A stretch of 64,000 bases of DNA, taken from Chromera velia. Lineage: Eukaryota; Sar; Chromeraceae. Positions within the stretch are counted from its first letter, which is position 1. Every line of letters begins with the position of its first letter. Of the stretch, positions 48,904-61,500 are shown one piece after another. The stretch spans positions 1 through 64,000 of the forward strand of contig JAHBMJ010001405.1 in NCBI GenBank assembly GCA_018398765.1, given 5' to 3'. A program made the translations under genes and the position numbers. The notes beneath the pieces were generated by a model, which saw only the letters and a list, made by a program, of their open reading frames with translations, ran no database searches and was not told the origin of the DNA.

Positions 48904-49430
48904 GCTCTCAAGTTAACCTACTGATGTGGTAACAATTAATTTATTGTTGGCATTATTTTCTAGATTTTTTTATAAAATTAAAAACATGATTTAAACACCG
49001 TTCTGTGCATCCCCTTCCAAGTTGTCAAATTATCTAGCTAGTCATCGACACATCGTTCTAACAACTATATAGTCTAGCAACTAGTTTTTTTTTAATAACT
49101 AGTTATGAGTACAAAAGTATAGTTAATATTATTAGTTATAACTACATACTTCTAGCTATACTTAGTAGTGTTTTGCTGTTGTTTTTACTACTGCTCAGTT
49201 ATTGTTGATAAGTTCTATCTAGTTTCCTAAAGTTCCGTTAGGGTTGTAGGAGTAACAAGTGTTTCTGACACTGTTTCAATGTTCTATAACTCAGTAAAGT
49301 CCGAAGTAGAGTAAGTACCGTAATGCCACGGTAATGGCTAAGAGACCAGCGGGCTACAGTGGATGAGAGCAGGAGGGACCATTTATGCGTACTGGCCGTT
49401 TTTAATGGCGTTTTAATCTTTCAGATCCTT
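48904..49430. other. AT-rich intergenic
   Basis: Continuation of the AT-rich block to the 3' end of the next minus-strand gene. It holds short TAGTT-type repeats but no gene signal I can support. Confidence 0.55.
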
Positions 49431-50402
49431 TCACCGGAGCGGACAGCGACATGCGTCTATATTTCCGTCTCCCGCGCCCATCTGCAACGCACTGGAACGA
49501 AGATTCCCTGCCTTGCGATTTTTTACTGTTTGCAGGAAAGACGTTTTTACTTTCTGAAATTTCTTTTTCTGTTGTTGTCCTTTCCAAACGGGCATGTAGC
49601 CCGTAGAGTCAAATTCGGTCATGTCATAAAACTCTTCGCTGTCGTCGTCGTCGTAGTTTCTTTCGCTTCTTGTCGGAGCTGAGTCGACCTTTACAGTCTC
49701 TTGTGTTATCTTTCTCTTTCGCAGTCCCTCTGGGGTTTTTGTGTTCTGCTTTTTCCAATTCTCGGTCTCCTCCTGCTCTATGTATTCTTCCACATCAAAC
49801 CACGTCTCCTCCTCTTCGTCCGCGTCCTCTTCCTCCAACTCCTGCTCTGTCTGCTCAGACGAAGAGCCGCTGCGTTCCTCCACTGCAAAGAGTTCTCTCT
49901 GCAGACGCTTTGCGATGGCCTTGGCTGGACGTCTGACTGCGTCGATATCTCTCGAAATCTCTTCTGCTGTTGACTCTGCTTGCTGTGTCTTTGTGAGCAT
50001 CGTTTCAAATTGGGTCACGCAGATCGGGTAACCCTCGGCAGAGCAGAGCTTGAGAAGGCGGACGATCGCCTTGTCACCCGAGAGGCTGCCGACAGAGCAG
50101 AATCGCCCGTCATTAGTCAGCTTGGGTTTTCCCAAAACTGCGCATTCATCGTCAGAGACTTCTCGGAAGGGATCGTTGCAGAAGGCCAAAATCTCTGGAA
50201 CGATCAAACAGGCAGCCGGGAGGGGGTAAATCAAATGGGTCCTCGAGAGCTTCTGAGAGACCTCAGAGTACCGATTGTATACGATTTTGAGGCTTTCTTC
50301 GGCGAGAAGGATATCGTATCTGCATGCATGCATCATGATGCATTCGATATTCACAACACAAATATACACACATGTACACAACCCGCCTCATCAATCACCT
50401 TG

Positions 50403-50475
<73 letters not shown>

Positions 50476-51692
50476 GCACTCAGATGCAACTCGTTTCTGT
50501 ACCCACCAACAAGTCGAGTATCCCCGTGGACACAGTAATCTGCCCGCCGAAACACCAACCAAGAGGCCCAAACACCCGTGCATCCCTACATGCACACCTC
50601 TCACCCTTAATTCCACATACTCCCTCCCGTAAAGAAGCTCTCCACCAACTCAACGTTCCGTACCGTTCATGCTGCCCCTCGCTTGTAAACCAACTGATTC
50701 TCACATCCGTCTAATCAACCATTCATCAAGTCACCCGTCCATCTATCCATCCATCTATCCATCCATGCACCCATGCACCCATGCATCCATCCATCCATCC
50801 ATCCATCCATGCATCCATCCATCCATCTATGCACCCATGCATCCCAGTTCTCCCTTACTCATCCGTTAACCACCTACTCATCGAACTAGCGACTCACTGA
50901 CGAGTTCACTGCCAGCAATTCAATTCACCCATCCACCCACTCCACCATTTGTTTTTTTGTTCAAACACTTGTTGACATTCCAATCCATTCAATCACAAAT
51001 TCATTGACCCGTGCGCAAATCTGATGACCCCCTCATTTATCCAGTGAGTTCTTTTCCCGCTCCCTCTCTTCCACTTTTCCTCTCTCAGACACCTATCCAG
51101 ACACTCACCCGGCGTCTGCGGTAACGTAGCCTCTCGAGGCAAGCATCAGAGTGCCCAGCTTGAGGTAGTAGACAACCAGCTCACGAGTCTTAGCGGGAAG
51201 CGATTGTCGTAGGCTTCCTGCCGCATTCCACACGGTGTTTTTTGCCGTCTCATATATCGTCCACAGTCGATCTGACAGGCCAAACCCATCCTCTTCTCCT
51301 CCCCCTCCCTCTCCGTCTTCGCTGGCGGACAGCCCCTGTTCTCTTCTCAGCAATTCGTCTTTGTCTGGAACACATTTATGTCTTGCCATTGACTCTCCGC
51401 ACAGCGCGCTGAGCTGGACGAGAGCCTCGAGGGACTTTGAGAATCCCTCGTTCGGAAAGAACAAAAGCTTCTGATTTGTACATGTCTCCTCCAAGTCAGC
51501 GTAAATCCCGCAGAGCTGCAAACGATCCATGAACACTTCGTGCACTTGAGTACCTCGGCTGTTTGAATTAATTCTTATGAGAAAACAGTTTGTGCGTGCA
51601 AATGTCTCCCCATTTCCTGTGCTGAAGGTGAAAACAATCATGGTGGGTGCCTACAGACAGACAGTCTATATGATTCTTCTTCTCCTCTTTTT

Positions 51693-51723
<31 letters not shown>

Positions 51724-52356
51724 GGCAGGCAGACAGACAGACAAACAGACAGACAGACAAAGAGACAGACAGACAGACAGACAGACAAACAAAGAAACAG
51801 GCAGTCTATATATTTCTTTCTTTTCCCTCCTTCTCTTCATGTGCAAAAGAGACGAAAAAGAAGGAAGAACCAAAGACAAAGGAACAACACAATCACTCTG
51901 ACAACGTGGACAGGGGGCCCGATAAGTGTAGAGTAAAGCGCCCCTTGCCTCCAACAGCTCCCGACAGAACTTCACGTGATCACTGAATTCACACGTTACT
52001 CAGTGCTGCTTCCACTCAACTTGAAGACAAGAAAGGGGAAAAGAAGTACACTGCGCTTCGAACAATTTCATACAATTCTAGAGTGGACAGACACCTAGGG
52101 TGATTTCGGTCTCTAGACAGCTGGAAGGGGGCAGGCGGAGGGACAGACAGAATGACAGACAGATAGACAGATAGACAGATAGAAGGACGAACAGACAGCG
52201 ATGGGTGCATAAGGAGGGACGGAGGCAGAGAAGCTGACTTCTTCCACTTTCTTCTCGTATCCGTCCATGTCTGTGAGCCACTCCTTGAACCTCTTGATGC
52301 GGTACTTGGTGTGCGCAGCGGCGCTGCCTATATATCCCGAGACCTGATACACAGTT
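49431..52356 (-). CDS. Unrecognised multi-exon protein with acidic tail
   Basis: The best-supported part is two exons joined in phase: about 51617-51109 (ending GCCGG before GTGAGT) and 50319-49431 (after a TGCATGCATGCAG acceptor). The first reads [16 protein letters not shown]…[16 protein letters not shown]…, with Cys residues and an acidic Gly/Glu loop; the second continues [17 protein letters not shown]…, then a Cys-containing region ([20 protein letters not shown]), a helical stretch ([20 protein letters not shown]), a strongly acidic run and a basic end. Two further likely exons lie upstream, about 51966-51905 ([20 protein letters not shown]) and 52356 to about 52245 ([20 protein letters not shown]), but I could not make all their phases agree. 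It may be a separate gene or, by a donor inside its last exon (near 53035), a longer form of the secreted-protein gene at 53685. No family recognised. Confidence 0.5.
50404..50472. repeat. CT then CA microsatellite
   Basis: CT run followed by CA run inside the intron between 51108 and 50320 of the minus-strand gene. A further stretch of CATC/CATG tetranucleotides lies at 50739-50846 in the same intron. Confidence 0.95.
51655..51850 (-). repeat. Dispersed intronic repeat, copy 1 (minus orientation)
   Basis: CAGA tandem units (51700-51790) are bounded on both sides by copies of a GA-rich module that, read on the minus strand, ends in CATATAGACTGTCTG or TATATAGACTGCC. The outer one also has ATGAAGAGAAGGAGGG, as in the copy near 57459. 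It lies between two likely exons of the minus-strand gene. Confidence 0.75.
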
Positions 52357-52442
52357 CTGCACGCACAACCGCATGACACACATGGGATGTTCTTCTGAAA
52401 GTATATTGAAGATTCATATGATGGACATTCTTTTTGTGCTGA

Positions 52443-52478
<36 letters not shown>

Positions 52479-52495
52479 GCACAGACAGACTATGT

Positions 52496-52690
52496 GGTAG
52501 AGAGAGAGAGAGAGAGAGAGACGCACAGACAAGCTATATGGTTTCTTTCGCTCCTTTTCTTCAAAAACACAACAGACAAAAAGAAAGACACACAGACAGA
52601 CAGACACACAGACAGACTATATCGTCTTTTCTTCACTTCACTTTTTCCGAAACGCTTCCTTTCTTTCAGACAGACAGACAGACGGACGGA
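52496..52690 (-). repeat. Dispersed intronic repeat, copy 2 (minus orientation)
   Basis: Contains a 57-bp segment (52611-52667) that, on the minus strand, matches 57514-57570 with three differences. It also has a second module (about 52533-52575) matching 57450-57500, both separated by CAGA/CACAGA units. It lies upstream of the exon at 52356, in sense orientation to the minus-strand genes here. Confidence 0.85.
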
Positions 52691-52781
52691 CAGTACGCAC
52701 AGCACAAACGCATACGCGCACACTTACATGCATCACTTTTCTCTCTCTCTCTATCTCTCTCTCTGAGAAACCCACACGCGC

Positions 52782-52827
52782 ACGCACCCACGCACCCACG
52801 CACGCGCACGCACACGCACACACACAC

Positions 52828-52879
<52 letters not shown>

Positions 52880-52880
52880 C
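52782..52880. repeat. CACG / CA / GA microsatellite
   Basis: Imperfect CACG units grading into a pure CA run and a short GA run. No coding signal. Confidence 0.9.
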
Positions 52881-52971
52881 ACTCTTTTGGAAATGAGGGT
52901 ATCAGGTCCGACGGTGGAGTGGTGGGTGTGATTTCTGTCTGCTGTAAGGTCTTGTTTTCTCTGGATACTTT

Positions 52972-53685
52972 CTAAGGCCAGAAGTTTTTGTTATTCCGCA
53001 TGTGCGCGTATTCATGTTGAAAGCCTATCCTCGCCGTCCACTTTCTTCGCAGGATCTTCTGCACGTGCTTTGCCTCATCTGTTGAAAATTCTTTCCAGTT
53101 CCAGAACCCAATAAGTGACGATGATGCAGAACCCGATTGAAAACTGACTTCAACGGCATGAACAAGGGATGCATGGCATGTGCATGTAACGTGATGGCTG
53201 AGTGAATTGGTCAATGTGAACAAGAGAGTCTCTTACGGCTGATCGAACTCTTTCGGATCAGCAAAATCTCCTTTGTTGCATCTGATATGAAGGCATGTGC
53301 ACAAAGTGAAGAGTAAACAAATAAACGGAGGGAGGTAGATGAATCAAATTCAAACAAAAGGTTTTTCAAACCGTTTCAAAATGACTGACTGCGCCTTGAT
53401 TGTCCATTTCAGCTGTTCAATTATGAGGGTGTACAGAAGATCAGGAGTCAGCCAGGAGAAAGCCCCAGCCGCTGCTCCCAGCACTTGATGATCGAGCTGC
53501 AAGGCTGCGAGCGAGTCATTTCTTTCTGCAGGGCCCGTCTCCAAATAAAGTCCTCGAGACGAAGAGACCATCCGCTGTCTGAGCGGGAGCATGACGGTTG
53601 TATTGTTATTCAATGGACCGAGAAATGAAGTGCGCGCAAAGCAGGACTGCGCAAAAAGGAAGAGGAACAGCACGCTGTCCTTCAT
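52972..53685 (-). CDS. Small secreted protein, three exons
   Basis: Three minus-strand exons join in phase: 53685-53390 (donor GTCAGTCA), 53281-53237 (donor GTAAGA) and 53143-52972, giving exactly 170 codons plus stop. The N-terminus MKDSVLFLFLFAQSCFA is a clear signal peptide with likely cleavage before RTSF. The mature part has two Asn-linked glycosylation sites (NNTT near 28, NDS near 57), a hydrophobic middle (LGAAAGAFSWLTPDLLYTLI) and a basic aromatic end (GFQHEYAHMRNNKNF). No family recognised; the single later Cys argues against a disulphide-rich fold. A donor GTGGAC inside exon 3 would allow an alternative join in phase to the exon at 52356. Confidence 0.62.
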
Positions 53686-53923
53686 GTTTATACAAATGAG
53701 CAGTCAATGTTTTCCCCTAAACGAGTTCTTCTTCGATCCCGGCGGTCATGCGATTCAGTGGATAATTTGCGCAGGCCGTTTGCACCAATACAGGTGAATG
53801 TGAGAAGTCGACGATCTTTTCTGCCATATGTATGATCTCCAGATTTCGAGTGAGAGTGTTCGTCGATCTGCAGACATGCATTCATATGTGAAGCTCTGCA
53901 GTGCTTGTATGAATTAAGAATCC

Positions 53924-53957
<34 letters not shown>

Positions 53958-54544
53958 GCATGCAAAAAAATTAGATTTAATATATATTGGGATATCGCGC
54001 GCGCGTTTATTGTTTCATGCATATATATGCCTGCATGGCCGGCCGCGAAAATCTCGCGCGCGAATGCGCGCGAACAAACCTATATAGCTTTTCATGCATG
54101 CATATGTGAACTATATATATATTAATACATGCAAATTAACCATATGTTCTCAATATCGATACACATATATATATATAATACGTTTGTGTATGCACAATTA
54201 ATTTCCGCGGCAGATGAAATGTTTTCATACATCCGAGAAACAGTGTGTAAAGTCGGGAGGCAAAGCGCCTTCTTCTCAGGAATTTGCAGAAGAGAACGAC
54301 GCACGTACACTGTTGGACACTTGCTTGGGACTCGGTTTGAGAGCGATTCGAACAGTGTTGTTCTTGCAGCGAACAACACCCCCCCACACACATTTATAAG
54401 TACATATGAACTGCCTCAGTACATAGCCGAAGAGCTCAAGGCGAAGATTCGAGAGAGAGCGAGATTCACCTTTTCTGTGCGAGGCTGCTGGATTGTCGTT
54501 TCTGAAAGCCGTTTCTCTCTGACAGCAGAAGATACCAACCCGAG
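53686..54544. other. Divergent intergenic spacer with TA repeats
   Basis: Lies between the small secreted protein (-) and dynein (+), so it should hold both promoters. It is AT-rich with a TA run at 53923-53957, TGCATGCA palindromes and CGCGCG patches (53996-54073). An open frame in its second half is listed separately. Confidence 0.6.
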
Positions 54545-54548
54545 ATGA
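54129..54548 (+). CDS. Possible upstream ORF of dynein, 139 codons
   Basis: Open frame from an ATG at 54129 to a TGA that overlaps the dynein ATG as ATGA (54545-54548). The last third (YELPQYIAEELKAKIRERAR…) looks coding-like, while the first third is AT-repeat translation. It could be a 5' leader ORF, an orphan gene, or a chance frame. No family recognised. Confidence 0.22.
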   Translation: MQINHMFSISIHIYIYNTFVYAQLISAADEMFSYIRETVCKVGRQSAFFSGICRRERRTYTVGHLLGTRFESDSNSVVLAANNTPPHTFISTYELPQYIAEELKAKIRERARFTFSVRGCWIVVSESRFSLTAEDTNPR

Positions 54549-57310
54549 GATCTCACGGATACTCCGCCTTGAAGAGTTCTGAGGGGTCCAGTGCCAACAA
54601 ACAGTCGGCCCAATGGGACCCTTCTGTCGTATTTCCCTACGGCAAGGGCTCTGTCGATCCCGCAACCGGAAAGTCTGTGGTCTCGAGGACTGACAGGCAA
54701 GCGCAAATGAAGGAAAGATCGAAGAGGCTATTCAGGTTCGACGCAGCCAACGAAGTTGCCGTGTACGACATTTTTGGTACTAAGACAACGCTCTCAGGAG
54801 CTTCACCTTCTGGTACTCAGTCTCCCCAAACAACCGCAGAGTCAACCACAGAGGACAAGACAACCAGTGCGGCTCCACAAACTCTCCACGCATCCACCAC
54901 TCAACAGACACAGCAGCAGCAACCCCAAGACGAACGAGAGAAAGCTGCGAAAGCTGCAAGGGATCTCCAGCATCAACATGCAGTAACATTGGCAAAGCAA
55001 TTCGGCATTTCTGTTGGCAGAAGGGCGAAGAACGACGAGGAATCGACAGAGAACCAGGCAGCAAAGATTCCGAAGCATATCATGAGGATTCGCTCCCTCT
55101 ACGCGAAAGTCCCGACGGGTTCCTCTCCATCTCAACCGAGGGAGGGGGCAGGAGAGGGCGCTGGGGGAGAGGAGGGGGAAGGTGCCGAAGGAGGTGCTTT
55201 GGGGGACGCGGCGGCTGGTGACGACGCGGCTCAGCAACAGTTCGCAGAGCTGGATCAATTTGCAGATCACCAGGATGCTGATGAGAACGAAGTACTCATG
55301 CAAATGCTCTCAAAGATCCACACGGGTTGGTCGGTCAATGAGCGCTTATCCCAGCCAGCCAGCCAGCAAGTTAAAAAGCCAGTATGGTGTCAGTCAGTCA
55401 GTCAGTCAGTCAGTCAGTCAGTCAGTCAGTCAGTCAGTCAGACACTCTCCGTCACTTAATCTGTCAGTCAGTCAGGCAGGCAGGCAGGCAGGCAGTCAGC
55501 TAGAGGAACAAAATGTGCAGAACGGCGTGGGAATCAACACCCTTAATCGTCGCTCCTCCCCCACAGTTGTTCGTTTATGCGGTCATTCATTTTCTTTTGT
55601 GCGATCTGACTCGTCCTCTCCCTCTCTCTCTCTCTCTATTCCCCCCTGCGCCCCCCGTGGGCGTGCCTGTGTACTGATGTTGCTTTTATTGTCTGCAAAC
55701 GCCTTTTCTCATGCTCTCGTGCAGGTGAAGATGCTATTGCATTCTTTGCCAAAAATGGCGCGTCCACCCCAGTCAAGTTCGTGTACTGCAACAGAAAGGG
55801 AGCCACGAACGCTTCCAGCTCCAGCCAGAGAGGGGGCCACTCAACCGGACACTCACAGCAACAGACGGGGTCGGGGCACGTCTCTCAGAGCCTCCTGCAA
55901 AGCACCCAGGCGGCAGCCTCGGGATCTCATAATCAGGTGCCCATTCCCGGAGGTTAGTGCCTTGCTTCTGCGAACGAAGAGACATGCAAAAGTTTCTCTC
56001 CCATGTGCAATCTATTCAGATTGAATACGGACAGCAGCCAACATCTTTTGGCTAAACACCTTTTTTGGCCTTCGAGCAACTTCCTCTCTGTCGTTTCTCC
56101 CCAGGATGGAAAAGCAGACAGAGGCAGAAGGTCCTAGAAGCACAATCGGTCAAAACTGATCCAAAAAAACGCCATGCAACTCATTCTATCCGGACCACTT
56201 TTTTTTCTCTTTTTCGCCGTCTTCTCCTGTACACTCACTCACTCACTCACTTACTCATTCACTCGACCAGTGAAAAGAAAATTTGGCTGTGAGTCTGGTG
56301 TGCTAACTGCATCTGCGTGTCGCCTTTTCTGCCTGCCGGAGAAATGACGAGCCCTTTTGACTACATTCCTACAGGAAACTCCAGTGTGATCCTGTCCACT
56401 GGAGCTGGAGGACCCGGAGAGTCTCGGCCCGCCACCATCGGACCCAACGGAGACCTGATTCCCTCGACTGGGGCTGGGGGTCAGGCCGCCACCTCCAGCG
56501 GTCAAGGGGTGGGAGGCACGCAGGCGGGCATGGAGGGGGGGGGCAGGATGGACCACCGGGGCTCTGTGGGGTCTGTCGTGCAGGCGGGCCTAGAGGGATC
56601 TCCGGTTGAGGAACTGTCCCCTCACGAAGAGTTTCAACCGTACAGCCTGGTGGTGGTCCCGGAAAGCGAAATTAATGACGAGTATTTTACAATTTCGCCT
56701 ACAGGGGTGGTGCACATCTGCCCGAAGCGGCCATCTGAGCGCATCACTTTGGCTGACTGGATGCACCAGACTTTAATGTTCTCTGTGTTGAGGTCGATGT
56801 CGTTCTTCAGGCACTTCCTCGGAGGGAAGGCGTTCAGAAGCTGGAGACAAACAGTACGATATTCTTCTTACCAGAAACAGAGGAAGAGACTGCAAAGAAG
56901 GTAGGTAGGTCAGTGTCTCCTTTAGGAGTTTTGTGCTTGTATTATGTGTCACGGACGGGAGTGCTCGCTCAGTTATGAGGTCACCAGACGACTTTCCAAG
57001 AGTGTGCAAGCGCGTTTCTACTTTATGCTACAACGGCTTCGTGGCCCATTGCCGATTGATTCTATTTTGATGAACAAGAATCTGTCTGACGCTACTGACC
57101 GACCCTGCAGGCTCTTCTTTGCGAAGCCTTCTTTCGTCGCCCCACTCGTCCAAATTCACTCCCTCATGCACGAGACGGCGTCGGTCCGTCTGCTCCAAAT
57201 CCGAACTGATGGGTACACGTTGACAGACTTCGTGGAGAGACAGGCACAGATGAGGACGAGCGCTTCAAAAGAATTCGACGCTCTTCAGGAACAGGTAGGT
57301 GGGTGTGTCG

Positions 57311-57352
<42 letters not shown>

Positions 57353-58462
57353 TTGTCTGTCTGTCTGTCTGTCTGTCTGAGGGAGAAGAAGAAGAAACAT
57401 ATAGTCTGTCTGTCTGCCTTTGTCTTTGTTGCTTTCTTTCTTTCTTTCTATTGTGTTCATGAAGAAAAGAAGGGAGAAGAAGAAACATATAGTCTGTCCA
57501 CATATAGTCTGTCAAGAAAGGAAGCGATTCGGAAAAGGTGAAGTGAAGAAAAGACGACATAGTCTGTCTGTCTGTCTGTCTGAAGAAGAAATATATAGTC
57601 TGTCTGTTGTCTGTCTGTCAAGAGTTCGCTCGCCCTCGTCTGCATGTTTGCAATTGCTTGTGTCACAATCGGTATCTGACTGCTTGAAAAGATGACCACG
57701 ACTTCTTCCTTCGTCTCTGGACTGCAGGTCATCACAATTGTTGACAAAATCGTGGCAGACGTCCACGCGAACACGGGATGGACAGGAAAGGAGGGGAGGG
57801 ACGCGGGACTAGAGGCTGTGGCTGAGAGGAGCAGGAAGGGGAGACCGATGTGGAAAGAGAAGGAGGAAGGTCGGTCGGTGTGTTCTCTGGCTGGCCTTTT
57901 TCTTTGTGTCCGTATACTCCCATAGTGGTAAAGAAGAGGGGCAGTTCATGCGTGGCCAAGTCAGAAGGGAGAAGCCAAACGCTGTGATCGTACTTTTAGA
58001 CACACACACTCACACACACGCACTCACACACACGCTCTCTCTCACACACGCACACACACAAACACACACGCAGTAAGGTAAGTACGGTCCCGTGCTCATG
58101 ATTGAGCGCCAAACACCTGTGAGGAAACGGCCGTCTTGTTGGCTGTACGTGCTTCTTGCACACTTTCTTTCACGTCATCATCGCTTGCTTTGAATCCATG
58201 CATGCAGCAAAGGCCCGCGCGTACCGTCTCCGTCTGGCGGCCCTTGACGAGGCCCTGCTTGGAGACTGCATCCGTCTGGTGGACTATATGCTGGGTGCCA
58301 ACCTCGTGAAGGTGGTCCTCCAGGCGGCCTCTGAACTCCTCGCGCGGTTCGAAGACTCGGGTGCCCAGACGAGGAAACTGTTCACCGTCGGTGTCCAATT
58401 TCCCAAAAACGATTCCTCCCAACTCGTCTTCGATCCAGCTCTGCAAGTCTTCCAAGTAAGCT

Positions 58463-58501
<39 letters not shown>

Positions 58502-61500
58502 CTCCCTTTCTTTTGTTGCATGATGGATGCACAACTGCATGCTGACACAATCAATCGACGAGTCTCTGTGTCTGTCTCGATCGCGCGCTGTCGGCCTTCC
58601 TTGCCGGTCCTCATTCCATTCTGCCAACCGCTCCACAGGGGCATGCATACATCTCCCTGCATGATGTCTTCGCAGTCCTCCCTGAATGGTCTTTCTTTCG
58701 AATACCCGTTCCTTCCAGCCTGCCTGCCTGCATGCATGCACATGTTTGCTGTGTCTCTTTTGTTTTTCTATGGCTTTTTGCCAGGCGACATCTTGAAGCT
58801 GAAAGAAATGAAATTAGTATTTATTGCTTTCACAAGAAATCAAGGGAATCCTTTGGATCAATCAAGGCTTTTCTGCATAGATAAATCTTCTTCTGTGGAT
58901 TGTATGTGAATCAATCAATCGAGCAGACGATGTTCGGAGAGCTGTGGCAGCAGTCTGTCAAGTGCGTCGACCTTGTGCACCCTCTCGTGACGATGCTCCA
59001 ATATCAAGGGTGGGTCAGTGGGTCAGTGGGTGGGTGGCAGCCGCTTGTTGAGGAAGACGTGGGCGCTCTTGAAGACCCCTATCCATGCGGGCAGCTTCCT
59101 GCTCCTGTAGATATTGGTACTTCAATGACGGCCAAAATGAATGTATTTTCCCCATTGATTTTTCGCTTGTTTTGCTTTCCCTTTTTTGTTCTGCTGTTCT
59201 TCTCACGCAGTGCATGTCTGTAGATTTCTGTACACTGACTGAGAGAGTGCAGATACGTCCACTGCCCAAACCACCTGAGTGTGGAGCAAATTCTTGATGG
59301 GAATCTCTCGTTCGGTCGGATGAGGGAGGAGGTAGAGACGCGGCTGGTGGATGACTTCCAGAGGGCAGCCAGATGGCACGAGCACACGTTCGTCATCTGC
59401 CGCCCGATTTTTGAGTATGGGGAGCAGTGGGACGAGAAGACATTCCTTGAGAGGGTCAGTGCGTGCTTCCTTGCGTGTGTGCGTGGGTGGGTGAGTGGGT
59501 GGGTGAGTCTGTGCGCGAGGAAGTGGGTGTTGGAGATACTCAGCACGGAGCCGTGACGGCATATGAGAACAGAGCATGAGGGACCGAGACCTGCGGAATT
59601 CTGTGAACGAAAGCACACAGAGAGCTGCGTTCCATTCCATTCCATTCCACAGACACACACGCAGGGGTGGGTGCATTCCTTCACTTCGAACACAAAAGTC
59701 CCCCAGCACTCATTCATTCATGCCTCTCCTCTCTGCAGGTCAAGACGATGACTGGACATACAGAGCTGCATGACGAGATGACCACAATGGAGGACTACGC
59801 ACGGGATGTCGAGAGAGTGAAGACGCAAACGCAACATGGCGTGCTTGCTGTGGAGGGAAGGACGTTGAAGGCGGCGCTTTCGAAGATCCCCCAGACGGCG
59901 CTGAAGGTCATGAGGGCCGAACTTCTGAAGATGGCGAGAGCCAAAGTGCACGCGTGCGTTGACAGGTCGGTCTGCATGTGGACGCATCATCCAGCTGCTA
60001 TGTTGCGACCTCAGGCAGGCAGGCAGGCATGCTGTGGATGCGTATAATTTCCGATCTTTGCAAACCGTCGGGGACTGAATTTGATAAATCTCAAGCAACC
60101 TCGATTGAATGACGCCGAAGGGGAGTTCTGTCCATTCTTGTTTCACGCAAGAGTTTTGGTGTGAGTGCGTGCCGGAGCTTTTTTGCGTGTGAGTGCGCGT
60201 GTATTCTGCGTGCGTGCGTGCGTGTGTGTGTGTGTGTGTGTGCGTATGTGTGCGTGTATTCCCTCCACTGTTTTCTGATCTGTGTATGTCTCGGAATCCG
60301 TCTCTTTTAACCTGCCTGCACACACACCTCGTTCTCCCTTCTTTGAGAGGGTTATTAGTCCTGAAACATCCTCCTTTCTCTACGTATGTATGCGCGTATG
60401 TGAGTATGCTTGAACATTCCACCCGACTGTTTTATGCCCACGAATCGATAAGGAGATACGCACATGACCACTGCTCCATGCATTATTATCTATCTATTTA
60501 TCTGTCTGTCTGTGCAGGTTCGAGGAGGTCAATCGGAAGCTTCAGGACAAGCCGGCAGCCTCGAAGCTCGCACAATACGCAGAGTACGTCAAGGAGGAGG
60601 ACGCCATCTTGAAGTCCAAACAGACGCTCTTCGACCAGCGGGTGAGTGAGTTGTCGAAGCCTGATGGATGTTTACTCTCATATTGAGATTGCAGCAGAAA
60701 TGCACAAACTTATTCTGGTCTGCCAAGCTGACGGTCTTAATTCAACGAGCGCGTTGGGTAGTATGGGGTGAATTTGAGACATGAGGTAGAGTTCCCCATT
60801 GAGTAAGAGGAAGAGTCATCATGTCTGCCCCGAATCACTTATTTCAGTCCACAATTGCTTGGAGTCGCGGTTGCCTGGCCATCTCCACTTCCCTCCTCTA
60901 GTTCCTCTCTCCTCTTTTTTCCCAGCAGATCCAGGTAGGGATTCAGATGCTCTGTGTGTGTGCTTCAAACGAGTCACCTGACTCTCTTTCCCGTCATCTG
61001 TGCTCACTCGAAATATTGAAATCTATGCTGCGTTTCCTTTCACGTCCAACCTGAGGCGTTCACTTGCCCACTCTTTCCCAAGATACTTGGTTTTGTGCTT
61101 TTTCCGTTACACTCATTTTCTGGATCTTGTTTACCTTTTTCCCTCCATACGGGTTGCAGGCTTCTGTAGATGAGATGTTTGCCATGCTGCGGCACTACAA
61201 AGTTCCAACAGAGGTCGACGACCAACAACAACTGGAACTTTTGGCCAAACACGCGGAGGACTTCGTTGAGAACATCCTCTCGGCCAGGCAACACATCAAT
61301 GAGATGAAAGAGGACTCCATCAAGGACACAAGGGCAAAGTCTGAGGCGGTCAGTTAGGAGATCTGAGCGGACGACGATCGTGTGTTTTTTGCACAAGCGT
61401 CCTCTCATCGTTTTGCCTTTTTCTCCCGTCGCTCTCTGTAAGCATCTCCAGCCCATTTGCCCATCCTACCCCTTTTGACACGTTCACCTTTGCACTTAGG

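Noticed and set aside
50739-50850. Possible CRISPR-like or telomere-like array (CATC units)
   Set aside because: Simple tetranucleotide microsatellite; eukaryotic, no spacers.
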